The position numbers and the translations under genes were made by a program. The notes below the pieces were generated by a model that was not told where the DNA came from, ran no database searches, and saw only the letters and a list, made by a program, of their open reading frames with translations. A stretch of 5,041 bases of DNA, from NCBI GenBank assembly GCA_964371035.1, contig CAYJLG010000081.1, forward strand, positions 1 through 5,041. Direction: 5' to 3'. This DNA comes from UBA1535 sp964371035. Its GTDB lineage: Bacteria; Bacillota; Clostridia; Tissierellales; Sedimentibacteraceae. Shown one piece after another: positions 1-5,041 of the stretch (within the stretch, counting starts at the first letter, position 1; every line of letters begins with the position of its first letter).

Positions 1-2407
1 AAAAAGCATCTTCAAGATAATAGTCGTCAGCATTTAAATAAGAGATTATCTCCCCAGACGACATGGCAAAACCTTTATTCATGGCATCAACTTGCCCATT
101 ATCTGGTTCAGAAATCCACTTTAAATGAGGGTATTTTTTAAGAATATCAAGAGTATTATCCGTTGAACCACCATCTATAATAATATGTTCCCAGTTTTTA
201 TAATTTTGTTTATGTACACTTAAAATAGCTCGTTCAATACTATCGCCACTATTAAAACTTGGAGTTATAATTGATATTTTATAGTTATATTTTATTTGTG
301 CTAAATCATTACAGGTATACAATTGTTTATATACATCAGATTCTAAAATACTATTTCTGAAATATTCAGGAGTCATTTTGTTTCTAATTGAAAGATGTAC
401 TAAATATCTGTGAGCTGCAAACAGGGCATCATGATTTTCAGCCAAACTAATTGCGTGTTCATAAGAGCTATAGTATAAGGGGTAGTCTTTACCTAGATAT
501 TCAATAACTGCTGGAAGTTTATTGATTAATAGGGGGGTTGCACGAACAATGCATTCGATAATTGTGTTATTGGCACTAGCATCATAAAGGTCTATAAAAA
601 CAATATTTTTTGAAAGAAAATCATCATATTCATCATTTGCTACAAAATCAATGAACTTTGCTGTTTCATACATATGGCTTGAGAATGCACCTTTTTGCTG
701 AAGGTATTTTTGCTCTAGCTCAAACATATACTTGTAAGAAGGATTTCCAGGCAAAGCTATTTTTTCATAAGATGAATTTGGGAGTTCAAAAATAGCATGT
801 AGTTTTCTAAGATACCAACCAATTTGTATAATTTTTTTATTTTTGTTAGTTAAAAATTTATCAATACTCCAAACGTTGGTAGGAAATTCTGTGGGGTGAA
901 TCAAGTTATTTACAATTAGATGTGGATATTTATTACGCCAAAACTCTGCACTATACTCACTCATAGTAAAAAGTCCACGACAGTAATGCATACTATCAAT
1001 CCATTCTTTTTTATGTATAAAAGTGTTCACTCCTGTTTCATTTTCTAAAAATTGAGGCACATTGTGTGTTTCATGAGTTATTCCAATCCAAGGCTCTGAA
1101 TAAGCCTGTGTATTTGCTCCCCACTCAAACGTCTTTTCAACAAAGGTATCAAATATTATGGCATTATTATCTTGTAATGGGGCTAAGCATGAAACGGCAA
1201 AATTCCAACCACTGCGATGCATGCCATAGTACCCCCTACGTCGCTCTTTACATAAATTAATTCCATGGGGGAAATTAGGTGCATTGCTTTTTTCATTACT
1301 TTGAGGTATTATTTTAGGAATTTCTGGCAGTTGCAGATTTTTCAATTTAAGGTAAGCAAGTAATGTTGGGCTAGATTGCCAAGCATGCATGGCGATTACA
1401 AAATTTCGATATTGAACTGAAAGGTCATGTGTTTTTTGTTGAACAAGTTGATTATCATTATTCAACTGTAGTAATTGTGCATTTAAATTTTCAATTTCTT
1501 GGCCTGCATTATTTAATTTGTGCAATGTTTGTGTAAGCTCTTTTTGCACTAATTCAAGTTCATGTTGCTTTTGTGATAGTTGCTTATTTTTTATAGTAAG
1601 TTCTTCCTGTTTTGCTTGTGATTGAGTTAAGGTGTTGTCATAATCATTTACAACTTTGTTTTTACTAGCACTCAGTTGATGTTGATTTTTAATAAAACAC
1701 GGCTTACCTTGTTTTACCCAGTCACCATAAGCCCCTAACACTTCCGCAACATCTCCACACGCTTTAACTTCGCCACCCTCTAACCATGCCATCCTTGTGC
1801 ATAGATTTTCAAGGGTTGATTTGTCATGCGATACAAGAACAGTTGCCATGCCTGTTTTCATTTTTTCAAGCAGTGCCTCTCTTGATTTTTGTTGAAAATA
1901 AGCATCACCGACACCAAGGGTTTCATCAATAAGCATGACATGGCTTTCCATTTGCAAGGCAACTGCAAAGCCAAGCCTTGCCCCCATGCCTACGGAATAT
2001 GTTCGCACAGGTTCATCAATAAAATCACCAATTTCTGCAAATTCTATAATATTTTCAATTCTAGCTACTGCTTCTTTTCGGCTATGTCCAAGGTACATAC
2101 AATTTAAAATAGCATTTTCACGCCCTGTAAGCTCAGGGGAAAAGCCTAAATCTAAAGTAAGTAAGGAGCATTTTAAATTATCATTTATATGTATATGCCC
2201 CTCAGTGGGATTAAGTACCCCAGCAAGCACTTGTAATAATGTGGATTTACCTGCACCATTACTACCCACAATACCTAGAGTTTCACCTTCAAAAATATCA
2301 AGACAAATATCTTTTAATGCCTCTACTTTGCGTAAACGTACTCGGCTTTTACGTGCATAAAAAGTACATGCTACGTTTTCTAAGCTTATGATTGCTTTAC
2401 TACTCAT
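1..2407 (-). CDS. wzt: Fusion: Wzt-type polysaccharide-export ATPase, coiled coil, GT-B-like glycosyltransferase and GT2 glycosyltransferase (partial, runs off left edge)
   Basis: I translated the minus strand from the ATG at 2407-2405 and found 802 codons without a stop; the frame continues past base 1. Residues 1-235 form a complete ABC ATPase: Walker A GSNGAGKST (48-56), signature YSVGMGARL (137-145), Walker B VMLIDE (157-162), D-loop (LGVGD, 164-168) and switch His194. Its N-terminus resembles the Wzt/RfbE/KpsT group, which powers export of lipid-linked O-antigen or capsule. Residues about 250-336 are Gln/Lys/Asn-rich with leucines every seventh residue, indicating a coiled coil. Residues about 385-700 look like a GT-B glycosyltransferase, with GMHRSGW (395-401) and a C-terminal NNTIIEC...P..INKLPAVIEYL region (613-638). 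From about 709 a GT2 domain begins: ISIITPSFN, DGGSTD (745-750) and NADD (792-795, DxD-like metal site). No Wzt-type carbohydrate-binding C-terminal domain is seen. The start is 11 bases after the permease stop, with only a weak AGG overlapping that stop. The ATPase and GT2 calls are firm. The middle GT fold is inferred, and the sugar specificity is unknown. Confidence 0.93.
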   Translation of the reverse strand, partial: MSSKAIISLENVACTFYARKSRVRLRKVEALKDICLDIFEGETLGIVGSNGAGKSTLLQVLAGVLNPTEGHIHINDNLKCSLLTLDLGFSPELTGRENAILNCMYLGHSRKEAVARIENIIEFAEIGDFIDEPVRTYSVGMGARLGFAVALQMESHVMLIDETLGVGDAYFQQKSREALLEKMKTGMATVLVSHDKSTLENLCTRMAWLEGGEVKACGDVAEVLGAYGDWVKQGKPCFIKNQHQLSASKNKVVNDYDNTLTQSQAKQEELTIKNKQLSQKQHELELVQKELTQTLHKLNNAGQEIENLNAQLLQLNNDNQLVQQKTHDLSVQYRNFVIAMHAWQSSPTLLAYLKLKNLQLPEIPKIIPQSNEKSNAPNFPHGINLCKERRRGYYGMHRSGWNFAVSCLAPLQDNNAIIFDTFVEKTFEWGANTQAYSEPWIGITHETHNVPQFLENETGVNTFIHKKEWIDSMHYCRGLFTMSEYSAEFWRNKYPHLIVNNLIHPTEFPTNVWSIDKFLTNKNKKIIQIGWYLRKLHAIFELPNSSYEKIALPGNPSYKYMFELEQKYLQQKGAFSSHMYETAKFIDFVANDEYDDFLSKNIVFIDLYDASANNTIIECIVRATPLLINKLPAVIEYLGKDYPLYYSSYEHAISLAENHDALFAAHRYLVHLSIRNKMTPEYFRNSILESDVYKQLYTCNDLAQIKYNYKISIITPSFNSGDSIERAILSVHKQNYKNWEHIIIDGGSTDNTLDILKKYPHLKWISEPDNGQVDAMNKGFAMSSGEIISYLNADDYYLEDAF
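1220..1237 (-). promoter_or_regulatory. Candidate internal ribosome binding site and start inside the fusion gene
   Basis: On the minus strand AGGGGG (1237-1232) lies nine bases before an in-frame ATG (1222-1220, codon 396 of the fusion). This ATG falls at the beginning of the first glycosyltransferase module (MHRSGW...). Initiation here could give a separate glycosyltransferase polypeptide without the ATPase and coiled coil. The match may be accidental, because AGG GGG simply encodes Arg-Gly in the long frame. It is notable because the fusion's own start has no comparable Shine-Dalgarno sequence. Confidence 0.22.
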
Positions 2408-2418
2408 ATTTATTTTGC

Positions 2419-3189
2419 CTATTGTTGACATATGCGTGGATATTCACGCTCATAACGCTTTAGAATTAAAAATGTTATTATAGCTAAAACAGTAGTTCCC
2501 AAAACTACATTTAATAGATACGCAAAGTCTGGAAATTGTCCATCAATAATTATGCGTCTATATTCTCGAATAATGCCTGCCATAGGATTAAAAAACAAGT
2601 AATGACGATGTTCTGGCAAAACAAATCTGTTTATATCAAAAAATATACCTGATGCAAAGAACATGATATTTAAGCCTATAGCAATTATTAAGGATAAATC
2701 AGGCAAAAATGGTACTAAGCACGCAAAAAACACTGCACATGTCAGTACAAGAAAGCCTTGCACCATAATAACTAATGGCAAAGTAAACCAAGCTTCTGTG
2801 GCTTGTATGGGATAGAATATCAAAAAGATAGCTAATAAACACAAAACAAAGAGATGTTTAAAACTATCTTGTAAGAATGTTTCAAATGGAAAAAATATTT
2901 TTGGTATGGCAACTCTTTGCATAATATGGCTTGAACTGCGAATGCTATTTGATGCGTGCTGCATGCTTGATGAAAACCATTGCCATTGTGTTGTACCTAT
3001 AAGCAAAAATAGAGCAAAATGCGGCGTTTGTGAATTCATAAAAATGCCAAAGACCACATAGAAAATCGCCATGGAAAAAAGTGGCTCCAATGCCCACCAT
3101 GCATAATTCAAGTAAAGGCGAGAAACTTCAGTTTTTAGATTGGCACGGGTTTTATAGAACAGTAATTCAAAAAAGTTTTTGGCGGTCAT
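2419..3189 (-). CDS. wzm: ABC-2 type polysaccharide/O-antigen export permease (Wzm/KpsM family)
   Basis: This 256-residue inner-membrane protein has the usual length for Wzm/KpsM permeases. I see about six hydrophobic segments, near residues 30-52, 57-75, 108-128, 134-163, 165-186 and 223-243. The cytoplasmic N-terminus ends in a run like that of Wzm proteins (LNYAWWALEPLFSMAIFYVVFG, split here as 27-40 and 41-48). The stretch NPMAGIIREYR (201-211) before the last helix and the basic tail KRYEREYPRI (244-253) are also family-typical. With the ATPase encoded 11 bases downstream it should form the transporter that moves an undecaprenyl-linked glycan to the periplasm; order permease-then-ATPase is standard. 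The start at 3189 gives the expected N-terminal length, but no Shine-Dalgarno sequence is visible. The upstream 17 bases are nearly all A/T, and a terminator lies immediately before. Whether the substrate is O-antigen, capsule or another glycan cannot be told. Confidence 0.93.
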   Translation of the reverse strand: MTAKNFFELLFYKTRANLKTEVSRLYLNYAWWALEPLFSMAIFYVVFGIFMNSQTPHFALFLLIGTTQWQWFSSSMQHASNSIRSSSHIMQRVAIPKIFFPFETFLQDSFKHLFVLCLLAIFLIFYPIQATEAWFTLPLVIMVQGFLVLTCAVFFACLVPFLPDLSLIIAIGLNIMFFASGIFFDINRFVLPEHRHYLFFNPMAGIIREYRRIIIDGQFPDFAYLLNVVLGTTVLAIITFLILKRYEREYPRICQQ

Positions 3190-3191
3190 AA

Positions 3192-3197
3192 ATTATA
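3192..3197 (-). promoter_or_regulatory. Consensus TATAAT immediately before the permease start (weak -10 candidate)
   Basis: Minus-strand TATAAT occupies 3197-3192, two bases before the permease ATG. As a -10 box it would start transcription inside the gene's first codons, which does not fit the annotated start. No TTGACA-like -35 is seen at 16-18 bases, where the terminator stem lies. In such AT-rich sequence the match may be chance. It is listed because no other promoter for the exporter operon is visible between the terminator and the gene. Confidence 0.15.
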
Positions 3198-3202
3198 AAT
3201 TT

Positions 3203-3233
3203 AAAAATGCCCGCCGTATATTACGACGGGCAT
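3203..3233 (-). terminator. Intrinsic terminator of the barrel-protein gene
   Basis: Bases 3207-3218 and 3222-3233 are inverted repeats of 12 bases around a 3-base loop, GC-rich in the middle (GCCCG/CGGGC). The single imperfect position is a G-U wobble in minus-strand RNA but a C-A mismatch in plus-strand RNA. The stem runs into five consecutive T on the minus strand (3207-3203) and then an AT-rich stretch. This orientation fits termination of the gene ending at 3248, whose stop codon is about 14 bases upstream. The stem ends only 17 bases before the permease ATG. Confidence 0.85.
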
Positions 3234-3247
3234 AATATGTATAGATA

Positions 3248-4549
3248 CTAGAAATCAATTCGGAATGTACCAAATACCATATGGCTTGTTTCATGTTCCG
3301 AAGCCAATAGATTGTAATTTACACCTAATATTATGGTATCATTAGCAAAATCAAGACCTAGGCCACCATTAAAAGCAAATGAATCTACGTTTTGCATTGT
3401 CATGGTTGTTGCAGTTCCACCACCTGGGGCAGAAGTTCTTGACTCAGCTTCAAGGTCACCCGCAGCAGCGATGAAACCTAGATCAAGCTTTGGAGTGATA
3501 ATCCAATTATTACCAAATTCAAAATCTTTTTGGAATGTTACGCCAACAGGGAAGTACCAAACATCTTGGTAATCTGCTTCAGTTTCCCAAATTGTATTAC
3601 CACCTTGCTCGGTATCATACTCATAGGTATGAGCGTTCATGTAACGTACTCCCACATGCGGTACGATATCAATAAAGCTAGTTTCCCATAGATATTCGGC
3701 TGTTAAGCCTACAGTCCACGTACCTGTAGTGGTATTAGCCTTAAGATCACTCATACCTGTAGGCATGCTAGTTGTAGCCTCACTATAACTTTCACTATAG
3801 CCAATGTCGGCCATAAGGGTGAAATTATTTACATTATAAGCAGAGTACAGGCTCAGACCCCAAAAGTCGAAACTGCTGCTGGTATCATCAAAATCGCCTG
3901 TTGAATTTGCATAACCTGCACCAAGGTTAAAGGCTAGACCAACACGGAAAACATCAGCGATGGTGTAGTCAGAACCAAGGGTAATACCGCCAAGGGCTGA
4001 ATCATAACCAGACTCAAAACTTCCTGCATCTTGTCCACGTACGGAAGTCCACTTATAAAGCGGCATGAGCCATATACCAATACCGTTCTTCATATCAGAA
4101 CCAGCAGAAATACCATCTTCACTAAGGGTCAAAGCGGCTACTGGTTGACCACCAGAACCAACACCAGCGGAAGAACTACGTGCAATGGTAGCACCTGCTC
4201 CAGCACTAGCAGCAGCCATACCAGTAGCAGCAGAGGCAGCTACTGCACCAGTTTGTGCAGAGCCTTCAAGAATGGTACCAGCTTCTTTATCACTAAGTCC
4301 TGTACCTGGAGCATTAAGAGCAGTTACAAAATTATCAGTCGGACTATTTGGTGTAAGGCCTTCTACTAAGTTAGTAAGACCAGAACTCACACCAGAGCTA
4401 GAACTAGTTGCATTGGCGGCATTGGCCAAGTCTGCACTAGCAATAATAAGCATAGCAACAATTACCAAGCCACTAAAAATTTTAAAAACCTTGTAATTTT
4501 CAAGAACCGCTTGACCACGATTACTCAAATTACTTGCAACAATCTTCAT
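3248..4549 (-). CDS. Autotransporter-type outer-membrane beta-barrel protein with a very short passenger
   Basis: The protein has 433 residues from the ATG at 4549. I prefer this start over the in-frame ATGs at 4606 and 4603 because AGGAGG lies ten bases upstream and because it leaves a sensible signal peptide. Residues 1-44 are a long signal sequence: polar N-region, Lys20/Lys23, hydrophobic core about 25-38 and an ANA cleavage site before Ala45. Residues 45-155 form a small region rich in Ala, Gly, Ser and Thr, including an Ala-rich stretch (102-122) that could be the helix threading the barrel. Residues about 155-433 show alternating polar/hydrophobic strands with repeated Gly and aromatic residues (GIGIWLMPLYKW, FDFWGLSLYSAYNV, PHVGVRYMN) and end in FGTFRIDF; the terminal Phe is the usual outer-membrane insertion signal. 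The length fits a 12-stranded autotransporter barrel. No enzymatic or adhesive passenger is recognisable, so it may instead be a simple porin-like barrel. It has its own terminator, separating it from the exporter operon. Confidence 0.87.
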   Translation of the reverse strand: MKIVASNLSNRGQAVLENYKVFKIFSGLVIVAMLIIASADLANAANATSSSSGVSSGLTNLVEGLTPNSPTDNFVTALNAPGTGLSDKEAGTILEGSAQTGAVAASAATGMAAASAGAGATIARSSSAGVGSGGQPVAALTLSEDGISAGSDMKNGIGIWLMPLYKWTSVRGQDAGSFESGYDSALGGITLGSDYTIADVFRVGLAFNLGAGYANSTGDFDDTSSSFDFWGLSLYSAYNVNNFTLMADIGYSESYSEATTSMPTGMSDLKANTTTGTWTVGLTAEYLWETSFIDIVPHVGVRYMNAHTYEYDTEQGGNTIWETEADYQDVWYFPVGVTFQKDFEFGNNWIITPKLDLGFIAAAGDLEAESRTSAPGGGTATTMTMQNVDSFAFNGGLGLDFANDTIILGVNYNLLASEHETSHMVFGTFRIDF

Positions 4550-4559
4550 AAACAGATTT

Positions 4560-4565
4560 CCTCCT
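4560..4565 (-). promoter_or_regulatory. Strong Shine-Dalgarno sequence that fixes the barrel-protein start
   Basis: Minus-strand AGGAGG at 4565-4560, within a longer AGAGGAGG, lies ten bases before the ATG at 4549. It favours this start over the more upstream in-frame ATGs, which would add 19 residues (MMFLIKDTWC...) and bury the signal peptide. It is by far the best ribosome-binding site in the window and suggests high expression. Confidence 0.85.
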
Positions 4566-4614
4566 CTTGATTGGGTACACCATGTATCCTTTATTAAGAA
4601 CATCATTAAATACA

Positions 4615-4642
4615 GCCATAAAAACTACCAAATGAATGACAA
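4615..4642 (-). promoter_or_regulatory. Candidate sigma-70-type promoter (proximal) for the barrel-protein gene
   Basis: Minus-strand TTGTCA (4642-4637) is followed after 16 bases by TATGGC (4620-4615). The -35 is good, but the -10 lacks the usual final T. It would give a leader of about 60 bases, a more usual length than from the distal candidate. The two candidates are alternatives; neither is proven. Confidence 0.25.
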
Positions 4643-4732
4643 GACTTTTAGTCCAATCTACAAAAAATGAAAAACGGCATATTGTTCTTGTTTTTTGCAA
4701 ATAAATCTAACAAATTGTCACTTAATTTTGCG

Positions 4733-4761
4733 ACAGTAGAAGTTTTTGTTTTTTTTTGCAA
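4733..4761 (-). promoter_or_regulatory. Candidate sigma-70-type promoter (distal) for the barrel-protein gene
   Basis: On the minus strand TTGCAA (4761-4756) and TACTGT (4738-4733) are separated by 17 bases, with A-rich sequence upstream (A8 at 4770-4763) that could act as an UP element. Transcription from here would give a leader of roughly 175 bases. The match is partial (four of six at -35, three of six at -10) and the background is AT-rich, so chance is likely enough to keep confidence low. Confidence 0.27.
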
Positions 4762-4885
4762 GTTTTTTTTAATGAGTTTACTGCATTAATTTTACGCATT
4801 GTTAGTCGCCCCTTAAAAACAAATTAACACTTTAATATGTAATGCTTTTTGATACAAAACTCTGATTTAATCTTAATTTAAACGC

Positions 4886-4921
4886 ATAACCCCCCACACA
4901 ATGCATTGTGTAGGGGGTTAT
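4886..4921 (-). terminator. Long hairpin terminator after the right-edge gene
   Basis: Two 18-base arms, 4886-4903 and 4904-4921, are inverted repeats with one imperfect position. That position is a G-U wobble in minus-strand RNA and a mismatch in plus-strand RNA. The centre is ATGCAT, so the real loop is probably four bases or more. Each arm carries a C5/C6 or G5/G6 block. It begins 23 bases after the stop codon at 4945, which fits termination of that gene. The following minus-strand sequence (TTATGCGTTTAAATT) is only moderately T-rich, so release may be less efficient than at 3203-3233. Confidence 0.72.
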
Positions 4922-4944
4922 AGTTAATAAGTTATAATAATTTA

Positions 4945-5041
4945 TTATTTACCGGTATGTAAGTAACTCAAAAGCTCTTCCTTAGACTTATTGGCAATGC
5001 CAAGATATTCTAAGGAGTAACCTTCTTTGTAGTAATCTTTC
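4945..5041 (-). CDS. C-terminal end of an unidentified protein (partial, runs off right edge)
   Basis: Only the last 31 codons and a TAA stop (4947-4945) are in the window. The residues start KDYYKEGYSLEYLG and end SKEELLSYLHTGK. The frame is chosen because it is open to the window edge, has a protein-like composition with an amphipathic Lys/Glu/Leu-rich C-terminal helix, and is followed by a hairpin terminator in the same orientation. The other two minus frames are interrupted by stop codons. No family can be named from so short a tail. The separate terminator suggests it is not co-transcribed with the barrel gene. Confidence 0.6.
   Translation of the reverse strand, partial: KDYYKEGYSLEYLGIANKSKEELLSYLHTGK

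Larger units (their letters stand above)
4550..4944. other. AT-rich intergenic region upstream of the barrel-protein gene
   Basis: About 395 bases without a supported gene. From right to left it contains the terminator of the gene at the right edge (4886-4921), an AT-rich stretch, a cluster of long T runs (4743-4747, 4749-4757, 4763-4770), two weak promoter candidates and the leader with the Shine-Dalgarno sequence. The word ttttttgcaa occurs twice (4691-4700 and 4752-4761). A 10-codon open frame beginning at 4680 on the minus strand has no ribosome-binding site, and I do not call it. Confidence 0.7.

Noticed and set aside
1066..1260. Plus-strand 64-codon open frame
   Set aside because: It is antisense to the transferase module of the fusion gene, whose frame is continuous here; it looks like a chance frame.
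1400..1660. Possibility that the Gln/Asn/Lys-rich linker marks a frameshift joining two separate genes
   Set aside because: The codon count from 2407 to base 2 is exactly 802 with the same frame giving recognisable ATPase, heptad and GT2 motifs, so no frame change is needed.
1889..2360. Two overlapping plus-strand open frames (1889-2107 and 1935-2360)
   Set aside because: They lie entirely antisense to the conserved ATPase domain, have no ribosome-binding site and give cysteine/serine/proline-rich translations with no family resemblance.
3333..3572. Plus-strand 79-codon open frame
   Set aside because: It is a shadow of the barrel-protein coding sequence on the opposite strand, with no ribosome-binding site.
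4031..4496. Two plus-strand open frames with Thr/Ser-rich and Ala/Pro-rich translations
   Set aside because: They are antisense to the low-complexity passenger region, whose Ala/Gly/Ser codons produce long open shadow frames.
4573..4589. Small hairpin (7-base arms, 3-base loop) just upstream of the Shine-Dalgarno sequence of the barrel gene
   Set aside because: It has one internal A-C mismatch and a short stem and does not cover the ribosome-binding site, so it is too weak to call a riboregulator or thermometer.
4550..4606. Upstream in-frame starts at 4606 and 4603 for the barrel protein
   Set aside because: They would add a 19-residue extension before the signal peptide and would translate through the strong AGGAGG at 4565-4560, which clearly serves the ATG at 4549.
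4643..4654. Short inverted repeat GACT/AGTC around TTT as a possible operator
   Set aside because: Four-base arms in AT-rich sequence are expected by chance and match no operator I can name.

Overview
The window looks like chromosomal DNA from an AT-rich Gram-negative bacterium. It encodes an outer-membrane beta-barrel protein that ends in a terminal phenylalanine, and half of a surface-polysaccharide ABC exporter of the O-antigen type. The barrel sequence reminds me of autotransporter-type proteins in Desulfovibrionaceae and related gut sulfidogens. That is a memory-based impression and not a search result. All four supported genes read leftward on the minus strand.

Layout from right to left, in the direction of transcription. 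(1) 5041-4945: the last 31 codons of an unidentified gene, followed by a strong hairpin terminator (4886-4921). (2) 4944-4550: an AT-rich intergenic region with long A/T tracts, weak promoter candidates and a strong Shine-Dalgarno sequence (4560-4565). (3) 4549-3248: a 433-residue secreted barrel protein with a long signal peptide, a very short Ala/Gly/Ser-rich passenger and a beta-barrel of about 280 residues. It is followed by an intrinsic terminator (3203-3233). (4) 3189-2419: a six-helix ABC-2 polysaccharide export permease (Wzm/KpsM type). (5) 2407-1 and beyond the left edge: a very long open frame of 802 codons with no stop.

The most unusual item is this last gene. It fuses a complete Wzt/KpsT-type ATPase (residues 1-235), a long leucine-heptad coiled coil (about 250-336), a GT-B-like glycosyltransferase module (about 385-700) and the start of a GT2/GT-A glycosyltransferase (from about 709). 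The permease and fusion genes are 11 bases apart and probably form one operon. Together they would pump a lipid-linked glycan across the inner membrane, with glycosyltransferases physically tethered to the ATPase. This suggests that chain synthesis or capping is coupled to export. The terminator just upstream of the permease leaves open how this operon is transcribed. No RNA genes, mobile elements or CRISPR arrays were seen.
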